DNA of 64,000 nucleotides from Bacteroidales bacterium (GTDB taxonomy: Bacteria > Bacteroidota > Bacteroidia > Bacteroidales > UBA12077). A program made the translations under genes and the position numbers. A model generated the notes under the pieces. It searched no databases. It was not told the DNA's origin and saw nothing but the letters and a program-made list of their open reading frames with translations. The stretch is taken from contig JANQHE010000037.1 in the NCBI GenBank assembly GCA_028282785.1, forward strand, positions 303,243 through 367,242. The letters are read 5' to 3'. Each line of letters starts with the position of its first letter. Within the stretch, counting starts at the first letter, position 1. Shown in pieces: positions 16,003 to 25,753 of the stretch.

Positions 16003-19000
16003 TATTTATACCTTAATTTTGCTACCTCTATACATTTTTCTGATAATTTGTCCATTTCGTCAAATGATAACTCAATGTTATATTTATCCCTAACCTCATC
16101 AATGAGATAATCACCAATATCAATTAATAGCTTACCAGTAATATTCGATTTTAATTGCCAATCTACAACAGGTTTACCATTATCAAGAATAGTCTTTTGG
16201 ATAATGTCATCCATGCTGATAGCAGAATTAACAGAAACAGCATTTAGAATTTCTTTGTCTATAAATTTCTCAGATAAAGTCTCTAAACTCAATCCATAAA
16301 AAGCCTGTGCCACTTCTCTATTCAATAACTCTTTGGGCATTTCTTTATCGGTATGAGAAAGAACGGCATCCATAATTTCTTGAACTCGTTTCAGATACAT
16401 TGTTTCTGAAATACGGTGTTCTTCATACTCTTTTATGGTTTCTTTCAGCATTTCTGAAAACTTTTTATAGAAGGCAGGGTCTTCTTCCATTTTCTCATTG
16501 ATATGTTTGGAGGTTCTGGAGGCTATTTTATCGGCTTTAGCTGCTTCACCAATGGTCTTTTCTACTTCCTCCTGAAATGCCTCCTTATCAAAGATGTTAA
16601 CCAGTTCAGTTATGGGTTTTATCTCATCCGTCTGAACATGGGTGTCTATGAGTTTTTGAATTTGACCTTCATACTGTTTATAGTCGATTTTATCGGAATA
16701 CCTCTGAACTACAGAAAATCTCAATTTTAAGAAGAACGCCAAATCTTCTTTATATCGGTCAATTGTTTTCGGGTCTGTTTCATTATGAAACTGAATAGAT
16801 GATAATGCGAGTTTTAAAATGCGGGCAAACTTAGCAAGCTTATCATAAAAGATTACCCGAACTGCCTCATCTCTTAATAATTGAGAATATGCTTCTGCAT
16901 CTCTTTTATTTGGTATTGTTTTAAAAATATCCCATACCTCTGAATGCTTTTGAGGTAGTTTCTTAATTTCTTCATTTATATTAGTCAATGTACCCTGCAA
17001 ATCACTTTCCTCAAAATCTTCTAATGACGAATATAGTTCAAGAGCAGTATCCAACTCACCAAGTACTCCATAGTAATCAATAATGTATCCATATTCTTTG
17101 TCCAGACATACACGATTTACTCTCGCAATGGCTTGTAATAGTGTATGACCTTTTAAGCTTCTTGTTAAGTATAAAACGATGTTTTTAGGTTCATCAAAGC
17201 CCGTTAGCAGCTTATCGACAACAATTATTATTTCAGGGCTATCATTATTCTTAAAGCGATTAATAATATTCTTTTCGTATTTCTTTGAGTTTCCATGCTC
17301 ATCCATCATCTTCGCCCAAAACTGCTTAACTCTATCGCTTGATTTGCCATAGGCAGAATCTTCACCCTCTCTTACATCCGGGGGAGAAATTAAAACTTCA
17401 CTTGAAATAATATTGATTTCATCTAAGTAATTTTTATAACGGATAGCTGCATCTTTATTCTGGCAAACCAATTGTCCTTTAAACGGAGTTCTGCCTTGCC
17501 AATTATCTCTATAATGAAGGCTAATATTCCAACAAATTGCATAGATTTTCTGGTCTGCAATATTTAACTGGTCTGCCCTGCTAAATTTCTTTTTAAGGTC
17601 TGCTTTTTCATACTTAGTTAAAGGCTCGGAAATCATATTGAAAAAAGTATCAATCGGATTTGCATTCACTTTTTGAATAGCATGTCTCCCTTCATATAGC
17701 AGAGGAACAACTGCCTTATCTTTTACCGCTTGGTCTACCGTATAAGCATCTATTATACCACCAAATTTTACTGCTGTGTTCTTTTCCTTTTTCATTAAAG
17801 GAGTACCTGTCATTGCTATAAAACAGGCATTTGGCAAAGTACGGTGCATTTGAATATTGAAACTACCGTACTGGGTTCGGTGTCCTTCATCTACAAGAAC
17901 AAATATATCATGTGATTCCAGGGGCTTTTTAATCTTTTTAACTGCTGCTTCAAACTTGTTTATTACGGTGGTAATAACTGCATCGCTTTTACTTTGAAGC
18001 AAGTCTACCAATCGTTGACCTGTACTTGCATTCTCAACAAATAGCCCACATTTCCTAAATGTTCCTGTTATCTGGTCATCTAAATCCACACGGTCGGTAA
18101 CCAAAATTATTTTAGGATTTCGAATTGATTTTTCTAAGGCTATTGCTTCGGCTAACATAACCATTGTAAGAGATTTTCCACTTCCCTGAGTATGCCAGAT
18201 TACACCACCCTTTCTTTTGCCACCATCAACAGAAACGATTCTTTGCATAGTCTTTTTAATTGCAAAGTATTGTTGGTATCTGGTGATTTTCTTCTCCCCT
18301 TCATCATATAATATGAAGTTATGAATCAGGTCTAACAGTCTTTCAGGCTTACAAAGACAACACAAATATTCATCTTGAAGGGTTGGAAGTATATTTTCCT
18401 TCTCTAATAAGTCGAAATGTTGACGTACATATCGAAAACGGTCGCTAAAAAGGTGTTTCTTATCTTCTTCTGATAGGGGAATGTTTCTTAATTTTGAAAC
18501 ATCTGATTTAAATGTTTTTTCATCTTCTTTGGATTGAAATTTCTCTATCCAATGACCCCAGAATTTTTCAGGTGTTCCTGTTGTGGCATAAGATGCTTTA
18601 TCGGTGGAGATGCTTAATAATAGTTGTGAATAAACGTATAAAGAACGAATTCCATCTTCTTGCTGATTTCGTAAATGTTGTGAGATAGCTTGCAGAATGG
18701 GTTCTTTCATATCGGGTCGTTTACACTCGATAATGCAAACAGGGATACCATTGATAAAAAGTACAATGTCGGGTCTGTAATGCTCTTTGCTTGTACTCCG
18801 CATAACACTATATTCCTCCGTAACATGGAAAACATTGTTTTGAGGTTTCTTCCAATCAATGTATTGAAGGGTAAAGCTTTTTTTATCACCATCAATGCTT
18901 TGTTCAAGAGCTTTGCCTAATGTGAGTAGATTGTAAAGAGTTTCACTTGCTGAAATATACCCTTCATTCATGGGTAACTCTTTTAAGGCATTTATACCTA

Positions 19001-19229
19001 CCTCAATATTGGAATCGCTAAAAACCGATGTTTTAGAGGAACTAACTTTGATTGAATTAATTTCCTTAAGCTGTTTTCTGAGAATATCTTCCAGAAGAAT
19101 GTTAGTAGTTTTTCCATTTCTTTGCTGCAAAGCTTCTTCTGGTGAAATATATTTATATCCAATATTCTGCAAAAATTGGAGTGCAGGTATTTGGCTAATA
19201 TGGTCTTCTTTGAATGATGGTGTATTCAT
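16002..19229 (-). CDS. hsdR: Type I restriction enzyme R subunit (HsdR)
   Basis: Translocase-endonuclease subunit of the type I restriction-modification complex, 1075 residues, full length for the family. The PD-(D/E)XK nuclease is at the N-terminus: PD at 153-154 and ECK at 168-170 (PVCIIECKRPDM). The SF2 motor has Walker A HTQGSGKS (GSGKS 349-353), DEGH at 447-450, and TGTPL. Motif VI is QAIARVNRV. A helical C-terminal domain for HsdM contact follows. It starts 11 bp after the stop of a small membrane-protein gene and overlaps the metallopeptidase gene by 1 bp. All key residues are present, so restriction activity is expected. Confidence 0.95.
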   Translation of the reverse strand: MNTPSFKEDHISQIPALQFLQNIGYKYISPEEALQQRNGKTTNILLEDILRKQLKEINSIKVSSSKTSVFSDSNIEVGINALKELPMNEGYISASETLYNLLTLGKALEQSIDGDKKSFTLQYIDWKKPQNNVFHVTEEYSVMRSTSKEHYRPDIVLFINGIPVCIIECKRPDMKEPILQAISQHLRNQQEDGIRSLYVYSQLLLSISTDKASYATTGTPEKFWGHWIEKFQSKEDEKTFKSDVSKLRNIPLSEEDKKHLFSDRFRYVRQHFDLLEKENILPTLQDEYLCCLCKPERLLDLIHNFILYDEGEKKITRYQQYFAIKKTMQRIVSVDGGKRKGGVIWHTQGSGKSLTMVMLAEAIALEKSIRNPKIILVTDRVDLDDQITGTFRKCGLFVENASTGQRLVDLLQSKSDAVITTVINKFEAAVKKIKKPLESHDIFVLVDEGHRTQYGSFNIQMHRTLPNACFIAMTGTPLMKKEKNTAVKFGGIIDAYTVDQAVKDKAVVPLLYEGRHAIQKVNANPIDTFFNMISEPLTKYEKADLKKKFSRADQLNIADQKIYAICWNISLHYRDNWQGRTPFKGQLVCQNKDAAIRYKNYLDEINIISSEVLISPPDVREGEDSAYGKSSDRVKQFWAKMMDEHGNSKKYEKNIINRFKNNDSPEIIIVVDKLLTGFDEPKNIVLYLTRSLKGHTLLQAIARVNRVCLDKEYGYIIDYYGVLGELDTALELYSSLEDFEESDLQGTLTNINEEIKKLPQKHSEVWDIFKTIPNKRDAEAYSQLLRDEAVRVIFYDKLAKFARILKLALSSIQFHNETDPKTIDRYKEDLAFFLKLRFSVVQRYSDKIDYKQYEGQIQKLIDTHVQTDEIKPITELVNIFDKEAFQEEVEKTIGEAAKADKIASRTSKHINEKMEEDPAFYKKFSEMLKETIKEYEEHRISETMYLKRVQEIMDAVLSHTDKEMPKELLNREVAQAFYGLSLETLSEKFIDKEILNAVSVNSAISMDDIIQKTILDNGKPVVDWQLKSNITGKLLIDIGDYLIDEVRDKYNIELSFDEMDKLSEKCIEVAKLRYK

Positions 19230-19240
19230 ATATACTATTA

Positions 19241-19777
19241 TTAAGACTTAATATCATGTTTATTAATTATCGCACTCGGAATTTGCAGGTATTCACTATT
19301 TTCTAACTGAAAACTAATTTCTTGAAAAAACTTATAACCTTCCTCGGTTATGTATTCAACTGGAATAATGAAAAAATCAGGTGGGGAATTCTTATATACA
19401 AAGGATGCTGTGAAAGTTTGATTTTTACCTGATTGGTTAATTGTAGTTGTTGAGAAACTTGAAAAACCATCAGGAATATTATCAATATTAAAATTTAGAA
19501 GTGTTGCTTTTTCATTGGAATTGATAAAATCTATTGTAACCCGTTTTGTTTTGGGGTGAATAATTTTTATTTCAATAAGAGGTTTCTTTGTGTTTTGATA
19601 CCTTTTTTCTGATTCATTCTGCATATTTGTTAACTGTTGCGCTATAGTCGACAAAGAAGCTATTTCTGATTCTCTTTTCTTATCTCTTTTTACAAGAATC
19701 CAAAAGCTAATGATAACACCTGGTACTGCAATTAGAGCAGCTATGGCTTGTATTATATTTGTCCAATTACATTCCAT
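19241..19777 (-). CDS. Small membrane-anchored protein inside the type I RM operon (unknown)
   Basis: A 178-residue protein. One N-terminal transmembrane helix (about residues 8-29, IIQAIAALIAVPGVIISFWILV) is followed by a charged, probably helical segment (30-62) and a beta-rich soluble domain. I do not recognise the family. It lies 12 bp downstream of hsdS and 11 bp upstream of hsdR, so it is in the same operon. Restriction enzymes are cytoplasmic and have no known need for a membrane subunit. It may belong with the TIR/SIR2-Ago effectors instead (inference). Confidence 0.75.
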   Translation of the reverse strand: MECNWTNIIQAIAALIAVPGVIISFWILVKRDKKRESEIASLSTIAQQLTNMQNESEKRYQNTKKPLIEIKIIHPKTKRVTIDFINSNEKATLLNFNIDNIPDGFSSFSTTTINQSGKNQTFTASFVYKNSPPDFFIIPVEYITEEGYKFFQEISFQLENSEYLQIPSAIINKHDIKS

Positions 19778-19789
19778 GGTTTTAATTTT

Positions 19790-20980
19790 TTAATGTTCAA
19801 CTATTCTTTTTTTTCCAGTCAACATCTGCTGCATCAATCCCTTTTTCTGCTCTTTCAGTTTTTCCATCTTTGTTTTTAAAATTTTTATTTCATTATCAGC
19901 AGCTTTAAGTAAATTGGCAATAGCAGTTTGCTCTTCAAATGATGGAAAGGAAATTTTAACGGTACAAAAATCATTATAGCTAATTTGTTTACCATCACGA
20001 ATACCAATAACAGCTATTGCCAGATGTCCTATAAAATCATAGGTTTTAAAATATTGTTTATAGAATTCATCATTTATTTTCTTCTTCGGCTTTAATACAG
20101 TATAAGCTGGACTTACCAAGCCTCTATAATAAGAATACTCCAAGCCACCCTGAAAAGAACGTAGACTAATAACAAAATCTCCTTTTTCAACCAACTTAAA
20201 TGAAGCAGTATCCCCAGAAGGCATTGTTACTCTTCCTTCAAGCTTATTTCTGGGTATCATACCTCTGTCCTGTGTCGCTGATAAAAGCTCTTCATTCGAA
20301 TTCCCTTTAACTGAAATGTTTTGAAATATTTCACCTGCTCCTAATTTATTCCACTCCCCATTAAATCCTTTCAATCTTTTTTTGCCTGATAATAAAACCT
20401 GCATGAGCCATTTTTTGCGGAGTTCTTTTTGGGTTATGAGTTTTTGTGTGGTTTCAATGGCAATATCCCAAGAGCTTAGGACTGCTGCTATTCGTTTTTG
20501 TTCGAAAAGGGGAGGTATTGCACAAGGAATTTTACCTAATGAATCTTTTGTTAATTTATATCTACCAGCACCTTGACGAGTTAAATATTTTGTCAATGGT
20601 CTATGATTAAAGTAATAATAAAACCATTCCGTTAAGTTATCAAGTCCTTTTATAACATGTGCATGATTATTAACGTTAAATTTCCCCTCTATCAGCAAGG
20701 TCATAGGTAATTCTTTCCATTTTAAGAAATGGTCTCCATCTTCACCAATTAAAGCATATTTACCTTCTATTCTATATTCATTTATATAATCTTGCACTTT
20801 GGTTGGACCATAATATGGATAGTCACCCTTCATTTTGTTCCTATTCTCTTGACTAATAGGATACCTTAAATTATTGCAAATCTGAAATGCTTCTGAAACA
20901 GTTTTCTCATTCCAATCATTTGGAATCCACCCAACCTTAGTTTTCTTATATCCTTCTCTATTTTTATTTATTGTATACAT
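19790..20980 (-). CDS. hsdS: Type I restriction enzyme specificity subunit (HsdS), two-TRD
   Basis: DNA-specificity subunit. There are two target-recognition domains: the first half ends at LPPFEQKRIAAVL-type sequence (IPPLFEQKRIAAVLSSWDIA), the second at SFEEQTAIANLLKAAD. Each is followed by a conserved helix (KLITQKELRKKWLMQ; KTKMEKLKEQKKGLMQ). The frame stays open upstream to 21052 inside the Argonaute gene, but I chose the ATG at 20980 (MYTINKNREGYKKTKVGW). It lies 4 nt after the SIR2-Argonaute stop and puts the usual KKTKVGWIP motif near the N-terminus. About 396 residues. Confidence 0.92.
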   Translation of the reverse strand: MYTINKNREGYKKTKVGWIPNDWNEKTVSEAFQICNNLRYPISQENRNKMKGDYPYYGPTKVQDYINEYRIEGKYALIGEDGDHFLKWKELPMTLLIEGKFNVNNHAHVIKGLDNLTEWFYYYFNHRPLTKYLTRQGAGRYKLTKDSLGKIPCAIPPLFEQKRIAAVLSSWDIAIETTQKLITQKELRKKWLMQVLLSGKKRLKGFNGEWNKLGAGEIFQNISVKGNSNEELLSATQDRGMIPRNKLEGRVTMPSGDTASFKLVEKGDFVISLRSFQGGLEYSYYRGLVSPAYTVLKPKKKINDEFYKQYFKTYDFIGHLAIAVIGIRDGKQISYNDFCTVKISFPSFEEQTAIANLLKAADNEIKILKTKMEKLKEQKKGLMQQMLTGKKRIVEH

Positions 20981-20984
20981 AGTC

Positions 20985-23900
20985 TTAAATAAATAATCTG
21001 TAATCGTATGTCTTCCCTTCAAACCTTGAAAGTAACTTTCCAATTTTAGCAATTTCGTTTGATGAGTTTATAGTTGCAGGTAATTTTGTGTACAAATCAA
21101 ATGAATTCCAATTCATTTTTGTTAATCCCAAAATTTCAGAGGCAATCATATCAATATTAGATTCTCCATAATGCTTATGTATTTTCAAAGGAGCTGGAAT
21201 ACTTCTGCCTCCTTGAAAATAAGTTCTTCTTTCTTTTACAGAGGGAACGATACCATGAGTCCATAATAAAGCTGCCGTTTTATTTGTGATAATGCATGTT
21301 CCTCTTGAGATTGGGAATTTGTTGATTTGTAGATTTCCTAGATATACATTTGTATTTATAAATCGGGCATCTGATTCATAATTGATTTCAATTAAATCTA
21401 TCTTACTAATTCCCGCCATCTTTAGACTTTCAGTAATTCCTTTTATTTCATCGAGTTTAAATGATGTACGTTTATGAATTACAACTCTTTGTGGCAACCT
21501 ATCTAAAGATTCGTAAAATAACTCACGAATAGAAACCCCGAATTGAAAGGCATCTTCATAAGACAGATAAGGATTTGATTGTTTATCAATAGTGAATTTA
21601 TTAACCTTAGATAGTTTATATTTTAATCCTTGACCATTTGAATTATAAATGTGACTACAACCAATAACTATTTCTGGATTACCTTCTTTGTATTTTAGAC
21701 TATAACCAATACCTGCATAAGCAGTATGTTTTTCTGTATTATTTAAAACCCAAGGTGTTCTCAATGACTTCACATAAAAAGACAAAGACAACCACCAATT
21801 TATTTGGTTTTTTAAATTATCAGATAATGTTTCTTCTCTTATTAATTGTGTTGATATACCCTTTGATGCTGCAAAAGCTTTTATGTAATCATGCAAATCG
21901 AAAATTTCCCCATTATCATCATAGGCTTCATAAGCCTGCCACTCATTAGGTATAAATATTACAATTACAGTATGTCCCACCTGATTTGCTATCTGGTCTA
22001 TTTTTGAAGTAACTAACCTTGCTATTTTCTGGGCAATTTGCTTTATGTCCCCTTCGGAATGGTTAATTTGAACATCTAACCATTTATCGGAATCATTAGT
22101 TAAAGGTATATTTATTGGAATATTATAAGCACTTGAAAATCCGGGGTAATCAATTAAGTAATCAATATTTTTTGATGCGTTATGTTTTTGATTTATAGCA
22201 TTTAGAAAAGTAAAAAACCGTTCTGAATATTTTGAACCACAGATAACCCCTAAATTTATGGAATCTGAATACACTGAACCATTATAATAAGTATCATAAG
22301 GTCGATGATTTATCAAAGCCCTCATAGGGTGAAAATCTTTGGAAGGATTGTTGGTGTTTTTATTTGTAAATACCAACTGTGGTTCCATCAATTGAATACC
22401 CTTGTACTGGGTCTGTTTTTTGTTATACTTTTTTGGGTGATATGCCTTGAAATTTGGGTCGGCAACGCGTATTTCAGCAAAGGATGTTTGATTGGCAATT
22501 GTAAAATCAAAACCTGTTCCTGAATTAAAAGGATATTCAAAGTTTAATTTCTTCCCTTCAAATAATAATTTCCTCCAATTCTCTAATAGTTCGTCATACT
22601 CTTTGTTATGAAGGTTTTCTAATTTATCCTTAGAAATGGATTGCTTTATTTCTTTTGATATTTCACTTTCAGAGATTAAGTGAATGGTTGGTTTGAAACT
22701 TAGATTAGCAAATTTGCTGTTTCTATCGAAAAATAATGAAAGTATTATTGCTTTATGGATATATAAAGTTATCCTATTTATAACTGTTTTATCATTGGTT
22801 TTATTTAACCATAATTTGTCTTTGCAATTAGTATCAATTATTTCTTTTTTGGCAAATGTTTTAACAATTGCTTGCAACATTAAAGACCGAAATGAAGTAA
22901 CATTTTCAATATCATATATACTTATCGGAACTCTTTGAATATCCCCGGATAATTTAGCTTTAAACAAATTGTTGATTTCTGATAATGTTCCTAATGCGAA
23001 AACTTTGTTTTTAAAAGGGATAGCGCAAGTATTTTTGTCTTTTGTAATTTCCTTTATCGTTTTCCATACAGAATTATCTTCAAAATCATATTCAAATTGA
23101 AATAATTCTTTCGGAAAGACAATTGGGTGAAGGTTGCTTTTTAAATATTTACCTGTATTGAAATTATTAATATTAAAATAAGTGATTTTTTCTTCTTCAG
23201 AAACCGTATTTGCTAACATTTCTTTAATCTCACTATACACCTTAATGTTATCACTAAAACAGGTTTCAGAGAGATGCATCATTGTTTTATCAAAGCCATC
23301 AGTAGGAATATAAAATGCCTCTCGACCATTTTTCCTTATGTTAGTTAATAATGAGGTCACTTTGGTATTAACATCGTGTCCAATCCCACACCAATACAAC
23401 CTGCCAGCTCCCTTTACCGAAAAAGCCTTCTCTATTGCCTGCATTAAAGAATTATCTCTTCCACTATAACCTATTACAATTAAATTTTTATCAGTATGGT
23501 ATTTTTGAAGTGTGTCAATAAAAACTTCATTTTGATTATCCAGTTCTTTCTCTGTGTTTTTTAAAGAGGAATATTTATAGTCTCCATGTAAAGCCACCGA
23601 AAGAACCTCATTTTTACTTTGGTTTCGAAAAATATGGTCTGCATTATCTAAGGTTATTACAATGGGAGTTACGTTAGCTTTGTGAGCAGCTCTTTCAAAT
23701 AGACCATCAAAATTGGTAGTCCAAACTGCTTTTATAAAATCATATTTTGCAAATAGAGCTAATAATTTATAACCAACATAGGGCTCTTTTCCTTCAACTA
23801 AACTCTGAAAATACTTTCTTCGATCATCTTCAATAGGGAATACCTTTTCTGAGTAAAATGAGTATTCTTCATCCGAATTTAATTCAGGGTAGTTGCTTTG

Positions 23901-24161
23901 ATTATCAATCCAAGATTGAATACTTTCTTTAACAGAATCGGTTTTAATATTTTTATAATATTCTGATGAATTCGGATTTTGGGTAAGGTAAATAGATTGT
24001 TTCCAATCCCAAATACAAGCTGACGCTGTTTGCACTCCTGAAGAAAAAGATGCACCAGCACCTAATAAAAAAGAATGGGGCACATCCATATTTTGCTTTA
24101 TTGACCTAAGAAACGCGTCATAATCAAGTGCAATATTCTTTAATGTTAATTCTAATGTCAT
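20985..24161 (-). CDS. Single-chain SIR2-APAZ-short prokaryotic Argonaute (SPARSA-type) defence protein
   Basis: A 1058-residue fusion. The N-terminal SIR2-like NADase (about 1-310) has GAGAS at 34-38, TTNFD at 148-152 (N150), His192 in ALHGD, and VIGYSGRD at 228-235. The middle is an APAZ-like region. The C-terminal 430 residues are MID-PIWI, with PIWI landmarks near 813-822, VVIHKRTSF near 893 and LTKMNWNSFD near 1013. Catalytic positions look lost: GIGYS replaces the usual GIDxS and HKRT the usual HRDG, so it should bind but not slice. Family members deplete NAD+ on guide-directed detection of invader DNA. The start overlaps the GIY-YIG gene by 4 bp; hsdS starts 4 nt after its stop. Confidence 0.9.
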   Translation of the reverse strand: MTLELTLKNIALDYDAFLRSIKQNMDVPHSFLLGAGASFSSGVQTASACIWDWKQSIYLTQNPNSSEYYKNIKTDSVKESIQSWIDNQSNYPELNSDEEYSFYSEKVFPIEDDRRKYFQSLVEGKEPYVGYKLLALFAKYDFIKAVWTTNFDGLFERAAHKANVTPIVITLDNADHIFRNQSKNEVLSVALHGDYKYSSLKNTEKELDNQNEVFIDTLQKYHTDKNLIVIGYSGRDNSLMQAIEKAFSVKGAGRLYWCGIGHDVNTKVTSLLTNIRKNGREAFYIPTDGFDKTMMHLSETCFSDNIKVYSEIKEMLANTVSEEEKITYFNINNFNTGKYLKSNLHPIVFPKELFQFEYDFEDNSVWKTIKEITKDKNTCAIPFKNKVFALGTLSEINNLFKAKLSGDIQRVPISIYDIENVTSFRSLMLQAIVKTFAKKEIIDTNCKDKLWLNKTNDKTVINRITLYIHKAIILSLFFDRNSKFANLSFKPTIHLISESEISKEIKQSISKDKLENLHNKEYDELLENWRKLLFEGKKLNFEYPFNSGTGFDFTIANQTSFAEIRVADPNFKAYHPKKYNKKQTQYKGIQLMEPQLVFTNKNTNNPSKDFHPMRALINHRPYDTYYNGSVYSDSINLGVICGSKYSERFFTFLNAINQKHNASKNIDYLIDYPGFSSAYNIPINIPLTNDSDKWLDVQINHSEGDIKQIAQKIARLVTSKIDQIANQVGHTVIVIFIPNEWQAYEAYDDNGEIFDLHDYIKAFAASKGISTQLIREETLSDNLKNQINWWLSLSFYVKSLRTPWVLNNTEKHTAYAGIGYSLKYKEGNPEIVIGCSHIYNSNGQGLKYKLSKVNKFTIDKQSNPYLSYEDAFQFGVSIRELFYESLDRLPQRVVIHKRTSFKLDEIKGITESLKMAGISKIDLIEINYESDARFINTNVYLGNLQINKFPISRGTCIITNKTAALLWTHGIVPSVKERRTYFQGGRSIPAPLKIHKHYGESNIDMIASEILGLTKMNWNSFDLYTKLPATINSSNEIAKIGKLLSRFEGKTYDYRLFI

Positions 24162-24727
24162 GTGGATACTATTTGGTTAACATCTAAATTTTGTTCAAAC
24201 TTTCTTAAGGTATTATTTGAATTATTTAAGAGTGTGTCTGAATCCACTACGTTAAATGCTCTTATAAGAAGATTTTCAAGCTTTGTTAGTGAGATATTTT
24301 CAGAACCTATTGAAATCATTATAAAAAAATAATCAATTAATACTGTGTATGCATTTTCCAAATCTTGGTCATTAATATTTTCATAGCTTTTACCTTCTAC
24401 GCTAACAGCTATTTTTTGAAGGAGAGCATTCCATCCCCAACCTTTTCTATATTTTGTTGTTAATTGACTCATTATCCTCCCATAAAACCCGTCTTTTGAT
24501 TTACCTACATAAACTCCCTGATTATGCTTATTAAGGAATACATAAACCCCTGAATAAAAAATATCTGAATAATAGATGTCAGTAATATTATTATTTAGTG
24601 CGGTCATGTCAATAAATTCATTTACGCTAATGCTCTTTAGTGTTTTTTTATCTGAGGACTTAATAAATGAAACCATTTCCATTGGTTTCATTTTTTTAAT
24701 ATCATCGTATTTAATTCTTAATATCAT
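24158..24727 (-). CDS. GIY-YIG-like domain protein
   Basis: About 189 residues. Residues 58-120 look like a GIY-YIG nuclease core: GVYVFLNKHNQGVYVGKS supplies the GVY...VYVG strands, R84 lies in DGFYGRIMSQL, and a Glu follows later in SLTKLENLLIRAF. The frame opens at TTG 24733, but ATG 24727 (MILRIKYDD) is the better start. It lies 6 nt after the TIR gene and overlaps the SIR2-Argonaute start by 4 bp (ATGA). It may supply the nuclease activity the PIWI domain has lost, but that is inference. Family match is moderate. Confidence 0.68.
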   Translation of the reverse strand: MILRIKYDDIKKMKPMEMVSFIKSSDKKTLKSISVNEFIDMTALNNNITDIYYSDIFYSGVYVFLNKHNQGVYVGKSKDGFYGRIMSQLTTKYRKGWGWNALLQKIAVSVEGKSYENINDQDLENAYTVLIDYFFIMISIGSENISLTKLENLLIRAFNVVDSDTLLNNSNNTLRKFEQNLDVNQIVST

Positions 24728-24733
24728 ATCCAA

Positions 24734-25753
24734 CTATAAAATTTTTCCTAAACTTTGAGTTCCATAATCAAATAACTGTTTAAACCAAAAATCAATTAGT
24801 TCTTCAGAAGAAACCGGTGCATCCAATAGGAATGAATACTGATTGTCTCTGTTCCGATATAATAAGGGTTTTTCGTTTTGGGAAGAATGAGGTTTTAAAC
24901 TAGGAATGCACCAACCTCTTTTCATCGGCGAATAATGAAAAACAAGATTTTTAGTCCTATTGATTTCTTTTTGCAATGAATTGGTATTGTGAAAAAGGAT
25001 TAGCACCAACCCTATATCCTGAGCACTATTATTTTTAACCCCATGTTGTTTTTCATTGTCCTTGAGTTCGCATTGTAACAAAAAGTCTCCAATCCCAAAA
25101 CTTGCAGAAAATGAATGTTCGGAAAATTCCCTTATTTCAGTTCTAAGAATCAATTTTTGCCTCAGAAATTGAATCTTGTCATTAAACAAGTTTTTAATTT
25201 TCCCCAATTCTTTTACTCCATAGGATATAGCTTCTTCTGTCTGTTGGAGTTGCACCAATTGTTTCTTTAATTCAATTTTTTTATTAAATAAATCACAATG
25301 TTCTTCAAAGCTTATTGGATTTACCTCTCCACCAAGTTCAGTTACTTTAAACTCAATGAATCGTGCCATATTTTCTAGGGTAAATCTTCGGGGGTCGGCA
25401 TAAATTCTAGTAGGTGGATACCAAACTGGAACTTCATTAGGAACAATGGGTATCACAAATAAAAAATTATAACCCTCGTTCTTAACAGAAGTTCTATCTA
25501 TGATTGCGTTTCTTTCAATGTCTGTATAAAAAGATTCTCCCCATTCCTTTCTTGCAAGTATTACAACAACACGTGAATCCTTTTTAAATATTGAAGCAAA
25601 AACCTCTGGCCCCGACTTTGTAATCAACTCCTGCTGCCTATCTTCATAAAAGAAAACATTTAATCCAGGATTTAATTCTGCAACAAGAGCTTTTGCATAT
25701 TCTATGTCCTGCTGGCAAAGTGAAATAGCTATATCATATTTATAAGATTTCAT
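24734..25753 (-). CDS. TIR-domain protein with coiled coil, inside type I RM operon
   Basis: A 339-residue protein. The N-terminal TIR domain (about 1-140) has YDIAISLCQQDIEYAKALVAEL, FFYEDRQQELITKSG, VVVILARKEWGESFYTDIE and a candidate catalytic Glu at E80. A coiled coil follows (about 155-205). The C-terminal domain (about 205-339) is unrecognised and might sense a ligand. Bacterial TIR proteins cleave NAD+ or make signalling nucleotides (family knowledge). The start overlaps the hsdM stop by 4 bp. It is the second likely NAD-consuming effector in this operon beside the SIR2-Argonaute. Confidence 0.83.
   Translation of the reverse strand: MKSYKYDIAISLCQQDIEYAKALVAELNPGLNVFFYEDRQQELITKSGPEVFASIFKKDSRVVVILARKEWGESFYTDIERNAIIDRTSVKNEGYNFLFVIPIVPNEVPVWYPPTRIYADPRRFTLENMARFIEFKVTELGGEVNPISFEEHCDLFNKKIELKKQLVQLQQTEEAISYGVKELGKIKNLFNDKIQFLRQKLILRTEIREFSEHSFSASFGIGDFLLQCELKDNEKQHGVKNNSAQDIGLVLILFHNTNSLQKEINRTKNLVFHYSPMKRGWCIPSLKPHSSQNEKPLLYRNRDNQYSFLLDAPVSSEELIDFWFKQLFDYGTQSLGKIL

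Noticed and set aside
20981..21052. HsdS starting at 21052
   Set aside because: That start lies inside the Argonaute gene and adds 24 residues unlike HsdS; ATG 20980 is 4 nt after the Argonaute stop.
22305..23000. Several plus-strand hydrophobic frames inside the Argonaute gene
   Set aside because: They are antisense shadows of an AT-rich coding region with a strong sense-strand protein.
20985..25753. SPARTA-type system (TIR-APAZ with short Argonaute)
   Set aside because: The TIR gene has no APAZ-like region, and the Argonaute is already fused to a SIR2 domain in one frame.
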